From JBCCXL01 sp039191605 (GTDB lineage: Bacteria > Acidobacteriota > Thermoanaerobaculia > Multivoradales > JAHZIX01), in contig JBCCXL010000002.1 in NCBI GenBank assembly GCA_039191605.1, positions 310,001-374,000 on the forward strand: a stretch of 64,000 nucleotides of DNA, given 5' to 3'. The notes beneath the pieces were generated by a model. The model saw only the letters and a program-made list of their open reading frames with translations. It was not told the DNA's origin and did no database searches. The first letter of the stretch is position 1; each line of letters starts with the position of its first letter. The translations under genes and the position numbers were made by a program. Positions 34,854 through 45,500 of this stretch are shown piece after piece.

Positions 34854-36461
34854 TCACCCCGAGGCGGCCTCGCGGCGCCACAGCAAAGCGTCCGAGTGCC
34901 CGCCGAGATCGGCGCTCACCGCCGCTCCCCAGCTGCCCCCGAGGCGCTCCAGCTGGGCGACGAGATCCATCGATAGACGGGCTCCGGTAGCCGCCGGAGG
35001 ATCCCCCAGGGCGAGGGAGCCCCCCTCGGCGTTGAGGCGCTCGAGATCCAACAATCCCAGCGCCTGCTGGCGTCCCCAGGTCGCCGCGAACCCCTGGGAG
35101 GCCCAGGCCTTGGCGTTGGAGATCACCTGGGCCGCCGCGGCTTCGTGCAGCTCCAGAGCGTCCAGCTGGGCGAGGCTCATCTCCTCCCCGACCCCGCGCA
35201 GCAGAGCGTGGGCGAGGGCGTGGGCCGGGGCCTGGAGCGGCTGTGCCGCCGCCGCCACCGCCGCCGAAGCCCAGCCGGCGAGGGTCGCTCGCGGTCGGAG
35301 CCCGAGGTCGCGGGCGGTCTCGGCCCTCATCATCAACAGCAGCGCCGCACCGTCGGCGGCACAGCTGAGACTGCTGGCGCTGACTCGCTGATAGCGCCCC
35401 TCTCCCACCGGATCCTCCGCCGCCAGCTCCTGCAGGGTCAGCTCCCCGCGAATTCCGACATCGTCCTCCGCCACCTCTTCGTGGCGGGGAGCGAGGAAAG
35501 TCGGCATGCGGTGACTTCGCCGTCCACCGAGGGCTTCCGCCTTCGCCGCCCGGCGATGGGAGGCGAGGGTGATCTCCAGCTGCGAGCGGCGGGAAACATC
35601 GTTCTCCTGGGCCATCGCCTCGGCGATTTCCGCCGCGGAGCGCCCGGAGACGGCGTCTTCCTCCGCCGGTGTGGAGGGGGTGAGATCCTTGAAGCGAAGC
35701 TTGCCGAGGCTGGAGACCCGGGCAGCGACGTTCTTCGCCCGCACGACTTCCTGAAGGCGGCGGGCGGCGTTGCGGGAGAAGGCAATGGGCCTCTGGGTCA
35801 GGGCGTCGACCCCTCCGGCCATCACCACCCGGGCCTCCCCGTCCAGCAGCCAGCGGGCCGCCGTGATCAGGGCGCGACTGCCAGAAACCCCGCCGGCCAC
35901 CAGCACCTCGTTGCGGGTCGCAGGATGCAGCGAGGCCCGCGCCACCACCTCCCGCCCCAGCTGGGGGCGATCCATCGGTGGGTGGGCACAGCCGAGGGTC
36001 AGGGCGTCCACCAGCGCCGGATCGAGGCCCGCCCGTGAGATCAGCTCGGCGGCCGCCGCCGAAGCGAGATCCAAGGCGTCCATGGTGCCAAAGGCACCGC
36101 CCATGGGCAGAAAGGGAGTGCGGCAGGCGGCCACCACCACCACCTCTTCCCCCCGCTCCCTCGCGGGAGCCAAACGAGAGACCCAGGCCCGGTGGCGAGC
36201 GTGGGGTTCGTCGCCCTCCGGCCGCACGCTCTCGGCACGCTGCCGAATCTCTTCCTCCACCGACGCCTGATTGAGCCTCGGCAATGGGGAGGGAGGGTCG
36301 GCGGTGCCTGAGCTAGTCGTGCCTGAGCTAGTCGTGCCTGAGCTAGTCGTGCCTGAGCTAGTCGTGCCTGAGCTAGTCGTGCCTGAGCTAGTAGTGCCTG
36401 AACTAGCGGCGCCCGAGTTCGCGGCACCCGAGCTAGCGGAAGAGGTCTCGTTGGCAGTCAT
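34854..36461 (-). CDS. Thiolase-fold protein lacking catalytic cysteines
   Basis: 535 residues. The first ~60 residues are Ser/Gly/Thr repeats coded by a 15-base tandem repeat. The thiolase fold starts at about 105: 'EEVVVVAACRTPFLPMGGAF', 'LDLASAAAAELISRAGLDPALVD', 'GGVDALTQ', and the conserved His in 'ALELHEAAAAQVISN'. The usual nucleophile Cys (NRLC-SG) is missing ('VAGGVSGSRAL'), and the C-terminal catalytic Cys (LC.GGG) is replaced ('SADLGGHSDALL'). Normal thiolysis or Claisen condensation therefore seems impossible; a structural or acyl-transfer role remains open. No strong ribosome site, so the true start may lie further in. It lies 48 bases after the NRPS stop and 7 bases before the CoA transferase. 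Confidence 0.8.
   Translation of the reverse strand: MTANETSSASSGAANSGAASSGTTSSGTTSSGTTSSGTTSSGTTSSGTTSSGTADPPSPLPRLNQASVEEEIRQRAESVRPEGDEPHARHRAWVSRLAPARERGEEVVVVAACRTPFLPMGGAFGTMDALDLASAAAAELISRAGLDPALVDALTLGCAHPPMDRPQLGREVVARASLHPATRNEVLVAGGVSGSRALITAARWLLDGEARVVMAGGVDALTQRPIAFSRNAARRLQEVVRAKNVAARVSSLGKLRFKDLTPSTPAEEDAVSGRSAAEIAEAMAQENDVSRRSQLEITLASHRRAAKAEALGGRRSHRMPTFLAPRHEEVAEDDVGIRGELTLQELAAEDPVGEGRYQRVSASSLSCAADGAALLLMMRAETARDLGLRPRATLAGWASAAVAAAAQPLQAPAHALAHALLRGVGEEMSLAQLDALELHEAAAAQVISNAKAWASQGFAATWGRQQALGLLDLERLNAEGGSLALGDPPAATGARLSMDLVAQLERLGGSWGAAVSADLGGHSDALLWRREAASG
36304..36438. repeat. 15-base tandem repeat in the thiolase-like gene start
   Basis: Unit GTGCCTGAGCTAGTC repeated in register at 36304, 36319, 36334, 36349, 36364 and 36379, with further degenerate units to 36438. 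On the coding strand it gives repeated Ser-Gly-Thr-Thr-Ser in the N-terminal tail. Because the unit is 15 bases, changes in copy number keep the frame. Confidence 0.95.
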
Positions 36462-36509
36462 GGCTGCGAGAGTCTACCCCAGCCCCTGCCAAGCCCCACC
36501 GGCCCTCCA

Positions 36510-39500
36510 CTACTCATCCGTCACCGGTTCCATCACCGGAGAGCTCATCGCCACCAGCGCCTCCGCCACCCGCTCCACCATCGGCTCCGCCACGATGCCG
36601 TGGTGATCCGTCGGCAGGTCCACCACCCGGAAGTCTTCGGCCCGGGCCGTCCACCCGGTCACCGGGAAGCCCTCTTCGGCGGCCCGCAGCAGCAGCAGCG
36701 GGGATCGCAGCGAACCTCCACGGTAAGCGTCATGGGCCAGGAGATGGGCCAAGTGCACCCGGGCCCAATGGCGCAGCGACTCGATCCTCGCCCCGTCTAC
36801 GGCCTCCGCCGCGGAATCTGCCACTCGCAATACCAGCGATTCGAGGCGGCTCTCCAGCGTCTCCCCGGCAGCATCCTGCGGCGCCAGCGGCTCGAGTTCC
36901 GAGTCCTCGAACCCGAGCTGGGAAGCCACTTCCGAGAGCAGCGCGGCGCTCTGCTGATCCGCCGGCAGGTCCTCCGCCAGGTACGAATCGAGGGCGACAA
37001 CGAAGTCGACTTCCTCACCGGCGCTCTCCAGCTGGCGAGCCATTTCCACCGCCAACACGCCTCCGATGGACCATCCCGCCAGCCGGTAGGGGCCCTGTGG
37101 ACGGCGTTCCCGAAGCGCCTCGACGTAGCGCGCCGCGAGATCTTCCAGCGAGAGATCGAGGCGTAGCTCTGCGGCGCTGTCGTGGCGCTGCAGCCCCCAC
37201 ACCGTCCAGCTGGGCGGCAGCTGCCGCACTAGGCTGGCGTAGCACAACACGCCTCCGCCGACGGGGTGCACCAAGGCCAGAGGTACCTCGTCACCCTCTG
37301 CTGACCCGGCTCCAGCCGACGAGACTCCTGCTAACGCAGTGCCTCCCGGAGCCAGCGGCACCAGCGGCCTGGGAGCCGGAGCCAGGGTTTCTACCAGCCG
37401 CGCCAGAGCCCGCGGGGTCGGCGCCCGGAACAGCGTCGCCAGCTCCAGCTGGCGGCCCAGCTGCCGCTCCACCCGATCCACCAGGCGCACCGCCGCCAGC
37501 GAGTGACCGCCGAGGGCGAAGAAGTCGTCGTCGACCCGCACCTCGGCGGGGTCGCGCTCCAGCACCTCCGCCACGAGATCCGCCAGGCGGCGCTCCAGAG
37601 CACCTCCTTCGTCCTCACCGAGGACCGTCGATTCGGCCCAGCGGGGCTCCCGCCGCGCTAATTCCTGGCGGTCCACCTTGTCGGCGACATTCCTCGGCAG
37701 GCGCTCCTGGACCTCCAGGGCCGATGGAATCATGTATCCCGGCAGGCTCGCCCTGAGCTCCCCCAGCAGCACCTCGGCACCGTGCTCCTCAGCGCTGTGC
37801 TCCTCGCTCTCCACCCAGGCCACCAGATGCTCCGCCGCCTGTCCTCGGCCGCGGGCCTGCACCACCGCCTCTCGCACTCCTGGAATCGCCAGCAGCGCGC
37901 TCTCCACTTCTCCAAGCTCGATTCGGTAGCCCCGCAGCTTGACCTGGGAGTCCAGTCGGCCGATGAAGAACAGCTCCCCATCCCCGCGGCGCCGCGCCGC
38001 GTCGCCGGTACGGTAGAGCCGCGCCCCTGGAGTGCCGCTCCAGGGATCCGGCAGGAAGCTCGCGGCGGTGAGGGCCGGGCGGTGCAGATAACCGCGGGCG
38101 AGGCCCACTCCGGCGAGGCAGAGCTCCCCCTCCGCCCCCGGCAGCACCGGGCGCTGCTGGCCGTCCAAGACGTAGTTTCGGCGGCCGGGGATCGGGTGAC
38201 CGATGGGAGGACCGAGAACCTCCGCGCCGGTGGCTTCGTCCAGCCGCGTCCAGGTGGCGCTCACCGTCGCCTCCGTCGGGCCGTAGGCGTTGAGCAGGCG
38301 AATGCTGGAGTCGCGCTGGCGGCGCCAGTCGCGCCAGCGGGCCAGCTCCCGCGCCCGTGCCGCCTCGCCGCCAATGACGATGTGCTCCAGGCATTCGGGG
38401 ATGTCCTCACCGCTCTCTGCCGGCTCCAGCGGCAGCTGAGCGGTGAGCTCGTGCCAAAAGCCGGTGCTGAGGCTGAGATGGGTGACGCTGGCCCGCCTCA
38501 TGGCGGCGAGGAATCGGCTTGCGGAGGTGATCATCGCATCGGTGCGCAGCACCATCGTCGCCCCGGTGGCCAGCGGCGCCAGCAGATCCTCGACGCTGGC
38601 GTCGAAGGTCGCGGAGGTGAATTGCAGGGCGCGGCTCCCCGGGCCGAGGGCCGCCTGGCGAGCGTAGGACAGCGCGTATCCCTTGACCGCCCGATGGGAG
38701 ATCACCACGCCCTTGGGGCGGCCGGTGGAGCCGGAGGTATAAAGGATATAGGCCGCGGACCGGGGATCCGGCAGCGAGATCCCATCCGCCGTCGACTGGG
38801 CCGAGACCCGCGCCGACTCCCCAACCCGCGGCGACTCCTCAACCCGCGGCGACTCCCCAGCCTTCCCCGCTGCTGGAGCCGCATCGAGGGGAGAGGTCCA
38901 GGTCATAACCTCGGCGGCGACGCCTCCGGCCTCGGAGGCCAGCTCCGGCGAGGTGACCATCACCGCCGCCTCGCTGTCCTCCAGCACCAGCTGCTGCCGA
39001 GAGCGCGGCGAGCCGACGTCCACCGCCACGTAGGGACAGCCCGCCACCAGGGTCGCCCACAGCACCTCGATCTGGGCCACGCTGCGCTCCAGCATCACCA
39101 CCACCGGCCGCTCGGCGCCGGCGCCGATGGATTTCAGCTCGCGAGCCAGCGTAGTGACCCGGGCGCCCAGCTGGCCGTAGGTGAGGTGGGCTCGAGGCAC
39201 TCCCTCATCCGTCACCGCCACCACCGCAACCCGCTGGCGGTGGATCTCCACCATGCGCCAGAAGGCCTCCGTCAGGGTGCTGGGGGCAGAGCTGGCGTCC
39301 GCGCCGCTGGCGTGCTCCTGCAGCACCTGCTGACGCTCCGCGGCGGTCAGCCAAGGCAGCTCCTGGAGCTGATCTGGGGTTGCCGCGGCGCAGCCCGCCG
39401 CCAACAGCCGGGCGAGGGTGCGGGTCCAGCGACGAGCGGTGGTGGCCTCCAACAGCGACGCGTCGTAGGAGAGAACGATCTCCAGCTGCGGACTCTCCGC

Positions 39501-42500
39501 GGTGGGAGAGAGGAAGGTGAAGTCCAGGTCCACCTTCGCCGCCGCGGACCCCTCTACGGCCGCCGGAATCAGCTGCAGCGGGCCGATGGAAGAGCCCGCC
39601 GCCCCCTCCGAGGCGTCCGAACCAAGGGTCTGGAGATCATCCCCGGCCCGCCAGTCCGCCATCACCTGGAAGAGCGGGTTTTCGCCCAGCAGGCGCTGGG
39701 GCGATACCCGCTCCACCAGCAGCTCGAAGGGCACCGACTCCAGCTCCAGACTATCTACCAGCCTCGATTTCACCGTCGACGCCAGCTCCAGGAAGGTGGA
39801 GTCACCGTGCAGTGAGGTCTGAACCGTAGGCAGCACCAGGGTATTGACGAAGAGGCCCATCATCCGGCGTACGCGGGCATCGGAGCGGCCGGCGGAAGGC
39901 AGACCGAGGGCGAAGTCCCGCTGATTGCAGAGTCGAGAGAGCAGCGACTGGAGCGCCGCAAGCCCTACCGCTAGGGGCTGAATACCGTGGCGGCGGCTCC
40001 AGTCCAGCACCGCCGCGGAGCTCTCCGCATCCAGCCTCTCGACCACCTCGGCGGCCGGAGGGAAGGCGAGATCCGTGCGCGGGCGATCCACCGGCAGAGA
40101 GAGGTTCTCCACCGCGCGCAGCTCAGTGACCCACGTTTCCAGCCGCTGCTGGAGAGCCGGATGCTGAAGCTTGGAGCGCTGTTCCGCGGCAATCTGACGA
40201 TAGGTCGCCGGCAGCTCCGGTAGCCGAGCTCGCCGCACCAGGTCAGCGGGGGCCGCAGCTCCCGACGGAGCAGCGCTGCCGACGGTATCTGAAGCGGCGG
40301 AGGTGTTTGCCGCGGTGGCGTATAGAGCGAAGAGCTCCTGGCGCAGGACGCCCATCGACCAGCCATCGGAGGCGATGTGGTGGAGACACAGCACCAGGCG
40401 GTGATGGTCTGGCGCGAAGCGCAGCAGCAGAGCCCGCAGCAGCGGACCTTCGTCGAGGCGGAAAGGTCGCCGCCAGAAGGAGATCTGCGCCGCGGCGGCC
40501 CCGCGGCGGCGATCCCCGGAGTCGAGGTCCTCGAGATCGATCACCACGAGATCCAGCGGACCCGATGGAGGGGCCACCACTCGGGCCTGGAGGTCTCCCG
40601 CTGCCGGATGCTCCCCGGCTCCCTTCAGGTCTCCTCCGTTCAGCTCCCCTGCGCTGATGGAGTCGCTGGAACCCGTATTCTCAACCCCCAGGGTGATCGC
40701 CGTGCGCAATGCCTCGTGGCGGGTCACCACCCCGGCGAGGGCGAGGCCGAGACCGGCAACGGAGAGCTGCCCTCGCAGATCCAGGGCCATGGGCATGTGG
40801 TAGGCCGGAGAATCCGGCTCCAGCTGTTGGAGGAACCACATTCGCTCCTGGGCGAAAGAGAGGGTTTGATCCCAGCTCTCGGCGGGAGCTTCCGCCGCCA
40901 CCGCCGCGGTGGTGGCGATGCCCGCCGCCTCGTCCACGGCGGCGGCCAGCTGCCGAAGGGTGGATCGACGGAAGATCTCCGCCACCTCCAGGGAGACCCC
41001 GAACTCGTCGTGAAGCAGATGCAGCAGGCGGGTGGCGAGCAGAGAATGGCCGCCGAGGCGGAAGAAGTCGTCCTCCGCGCTCACCCGCTCCACCCCCAGC
41101 AGGTCCTGCCACAGCGACGCCAGCAGCGCTTCGGTACCGGAGGCCGGGGCGAGGTAAGTTCCCGCTCCGCCGCGGCGCAGCGCCGCCGCCTCCCGCTGCA
41201 AGGCCTTGCCGTCGATCTTGCCGCTGGCGGTGCGAGGCAGCGACGCCAGGGACTCGATCACCGGAGGCACCATGTACGAAGGCAGGGAGGACTTCAGGAC
41301 GTCCCTCAGATGTTCTGACTCGAGAATGCCGCCTTCTCCCGGCACCACGAAGGCGGCGAGATAGGCGTCCTGCCCCTCGCCCACCATCACCACCACCGCC
41401 TCCGAAACTCCCGCCTGGAAGCGCAGCGCGCTCTCGATCTCTCCCAGCTCGATGCGCAGGCCGCGCAGCTTCACCTGGAAGTCCAGACGGCCGAGGAACT
41501 CTAGCTCTCCCTCGCCGTTCCAGCGCACCCGGTCGCCGGTGCGGTAGAGGCGAGCCCCAGGCTGCGCCGAGGTCGGGTCCGGGATGAAGGCCAGCGCCGT
41601 GCGCGCCGGGGCCCCGGCGTAGCCCCGGGCCGGAGCGCCGCCGCCCAGCGCCAGCTCTCCGGGTACTCCTACGCCCGCCACGTCCAGCCACGACGCCCGG
41701 TCCTGATCCGCCGGAGCCGCCAGCACCACCGTGCGCACCCCGGCGATGGGGCGACCGATGGGCACCGGCCCCGTCGCTGCCGGCTCGCAGAGATGAGCGG
41801 TGACGTCGATGGCGGCCTCCGTCGGGCCGTAGAGGTTCAACAGCTGGACGTGGGGCAGCAGCGACTCGAAGGCCTGCTGAAGGTCTCGGCTCAGCGCCTC
41901 GCCGCTGACCACCACCCAGCGCAGCGAGGCCAGCAGATCCCGGGACGCGGCTCCGCTCTCGGCGCCCTCTCCGGAATCCACCGCTCCGGAATCCGCCACC
42001 AGCGAATCCCGGTGGCGCAGGTGATCCAGGAAGGAGCGCAGCATCGAGGGCACGAAGTGACACAGGCCCACCTGTCCCTGGGATAGCAGCTGGAGCACGT
42101 GTTCCGCATCGCCGTGGCGGCCGTCCTCCGCCACCACCATCCGCGCCTGCATCATCCACGGCAGCAGCAGCTCCCACAGCGAGACGTCGAAGGTCGCCGG
42201 GGTCTTGTGCAGCACCGACTCCCCCGCCGCCACCGGGTGGGCCTGCTGCGCCCACAGCAGACGACGCAGCAGGGATCCGTGGCGGCCCACTACGCCCTTC
42301 GGCTCGCCGCTGGAGCCAGAGGTGTAGAGCAGATAGGCCGCCTGCTGGTCGCCTGCCTGCTGATCGGTCGGATGGGGCACCGGCGGCGCGATGGCGCCAT
42401 TGCTCAGGGTCGACCAGCTAGCCACCGAGGCCGGCAGCGAGAGGATCTCTGTGGGGACCTCAGATCCCTCGATTCCGAGATCCGCCGCCGCCCCGGCGGC

Positions 42501-45500
42501 GGCCTGTTCCAGCGCCGGAGCCAGCGCCTCGGTGGTCAGCACCACCCGCGGCCGCGCCGCCTTCAGCAGCTTGCGCCATCGCGCTGGCGGATGCTCCGGA
42601 TCCAGCGGTAGGTAAATTCCTTCGGCCCACAGCGTCGCCAGCACCGCCAGCGGCAGGTGGCGGGCTCGGGGCAGGCAGAGGGCCACCACCCGCTCCGCCC
42701 CTACGCCCCGCTGCACCAGCGCCGACGCCAGGGCTCCGGCGGCGGCGCTGACCTCCGCCGCGCTCAGCGAAGTCTCAACGTCCGCCAGGGCGGTGCCATC
42801 GCCAAGCTGCATCAGGCCCGCCAGCATCCGCCCCACCACGCCGAGGGGAGATTCCAGCCCCGGTCCGCCGTGGCCCCACTCCGCCACCACCTGATGACGC
42901 TCCACCTCGTCGGGGGCTGCGAGGGCCCCACGACTCTGGCGAGGATCCGCCGCCACTCGGGTAGCGAGATGAGTAAAGCGACGGGTCAGGCGCTCCGCGG
43001 TGCTGGGGTCGAAGAGATCGGCGCGGTATTCCAGCGTGCCGCGAAGGCCCTCGTCATCCCGCACCAAGAAGAGGTAGAGATCGAATTTCGCCGTCGTCAG
43101 CCGCACGTCCAGAGTCGAGGCCGAGACCGGTGCTCTGTCGCCTCCGGTGCCGGCGTCGGCGCCCTGCCCCTCCTGGGCTGCCGGGGTAGCGCCCTGTTGA
43201 TGAGCCGCGCCCTGCTGATGAGCCAGTGAAACCATCGACTGGAAGATCGGGGTACGTCCCAGATCCCGCTCCGGGGCGAGGTCCTCCACCAGCTTTTCGA
43301 AGGGAAGATCCTGATCTTCCAGCGCCGCCATCACCGCACGCTTCTCGGCCTCGAGAGCGGCGACGAAGCCCGCCGCCTCGGCCTTGCCGTCGGCCAGCTC
43401 CTGGGCCGTCGGGCGCAGCACCGAGGTGTTAGCGAAGAGGCCCACGAGGTTCGCTACCTCGTTCTGCAGGCGACCCGCCACCGGGGTTCCGAGGGCGTGC
43501 TGGGGCGAGGCTCCGGCATCCTCCAGGGTGCGACGCCACAGCACCGAAGTGAGGGCGAAGAGGGAGGTACCGCACTGCCTCGCCAGCTGCTCCAGCGCCT
43601 GGCTCACCCCCTCGTCGAGCTCCAAGACCCGCCGCGCCGCCGGCCCCACCGCGCCGCGAACGCCGTCTTCCTCCAGGGCCAGGGGCTCGACCTCCGCCAG
43701 CCGTTCCCGCCAGGGCTGGAAGCGGCGATCCAGCGCCTCCGCCGTCAGCCGCTGCCGTTCCCGGGCGGCGTATTGGAGATAGCTGATGGGCAGCGGCGCA
43801 AGCGCCGCCATCGCCCGCCGCGGCGAGCTCGCCCGACCGCTGCGCAGCAGGTCGTAGAGGGTGAAGAGCTCGCGTCGCAAAATCTCCAGCGACCAGCCAT
43901 CGCTGGCGATATGGTGCATCGAGAGCACCAGCCGATGGTGGCGGGCATCCCGGCTCAGCAACAGGGCCCGCAGCGGCAGATCCGAGGACAGATCGAAGGG
44001 ACGCAGGGCGAAGCTTTCGATCAGTCGGTTCATCAGCCCCGACAGCGCGGCTTCTGGTGTCGAGAGAGACGGCGCCGCGGGGGCCACCGTTGAGGAGGCC
44101 CCCGTCGAGGAAGCCAGCGGCGAGAGATCGATCACCACCAAGGGGCGGCGGGGGTTCGGCTGCACCACCGGCACCGTCTCGCCGGAGCGCAGGGGGAAGG
44201 TGGTGCGCAACACCTCGTGTCGCTCCACCACCGCCTCGAGAGCTGAATTCAGGGCGGCCAAGTCCAGCTCACCCTCCAGCTCCTGGGCAAAGGGCATGTG
44301 GTAGGTCGCGGCGGTCGGCTCCAGCCGCTGGAGGAAGGCCATGCGCTCCTGGGCGAAAGAGAGCACCGGCTCCAGGGGGAGGCCCGGCGCCAGCACCGCA
44401 GCACCCAGTACTCCAGCGCCGGCCCCATCTCGACCGCTGCCGGCGACCAGGGCCAGGTCCCCCGGTCCCTGCGCCGAGAGGGCGGCGGAGCGAGCCGCCA
44501 GCGCCGCCGAGACCCGAGCCGCCAGCGCCCTCAGGGTCGGCGCCTCGAAGACTTCCCGCAGATCCAGGGCCACGCCGAGCTGCCCCTCCACCTGATGCAG
44601 CAGGCGGGTGGCGAGTAGAGAATGGCCGCCGAGGCGGAAGAAGTCGTCCTCTGCGCTCACCCGCTCCACTCCCAGCAGGCCCTGCCACAGCGAGGCCAGC
44701 AGCGCCTCGGTACCGGAGGCCGGAGCGACGTAACTTCCTTCCCCGCCGCGGCGCAGCGCCGCCGCCTCTCGCTGCAAGACCTTGCCGTCGATCTTGCCGC
44801 TGGCGGTGCGCGGCAGCAATGCCAGCGCCTCGATCACCGGAGGCACCATGTACGAGGGCAGGGAGGACTTCAGGGCGTCCCGCAACCGCTCCGAAAGGTC
44901 GGTGGACGAGTCGGCGCTCCCAGCAGCATCACCCTCTCCCGGCACCACGAAGGCGGCGAGATAGGCGTCCTGCCCCTTGCCCACCATCACCACCACCGCC
45001 TCCGAGACTCCCGACTGGGAGCGCAGCGCGCTCTCGATCTCTCCCAGCTCGATACGCAGGCCCCGCAGCTTGACCTGGAAGTCCAGGCGGCCGAGGAATT
45101 CCAGCTCTCCCTCGCCGTTCCAGCGCACTCGGTCTCCGGTGCGGTAGAGGCGGGCCCCGGGCTGCGCCGAGGTCGGATCCGGGATGAAGGCCAGCGCCGT
45201 GCGCGCCGGATCCCCGGCGTAGCCCCGGGCCGGGGCGCCGCCGCCCAGCGCCAGCTCTCCGGGCACTCCGACCCCCGCCACGTCCAGCCACGACGCCCGG
45301 TCCTGATCCGCCGGAGCCGCCAGCACCACCGTGCGCACCCCAGCGATGGGGCGGCCGATGGGCACCGGCCCCGTCGCTCCCGGCTCGCAAAGGTGGGCGG
45401 TGACGTCGATGGCCGCCTCCGTCGGACCGTAGAGGTTCAACAGCCTGGCGTGGGGCAGCAGCGACTCGAAAGCCTGCTGGAGGTCCCGGCTCAGCGCCTC

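Larger units (their letters stand above)
40930..44370 (-). other. NRPS module 7: C-A(Ser)-T
   Basis: C7 HHIASDG at 43911-43916; A7 core YTSGSSGEPKG at about 42294-42326; T7 Ser codon 41043-41045. Specificity residues D-V-W-H-V-S-L-I-D(-K) match the serine code closely. A7 and T7 are near-identical to module 6. Confidence 0.9.

Noticed and set aside
36271..36606. Plus-strand frame encoding repeated Val-Pro-Glu-Leu, looking elastin-like
   Set aside because: It is the reverse reading of the 15-base repeat in the thiolase-like gene; it overlaps two coding regions and has no ribosome site.
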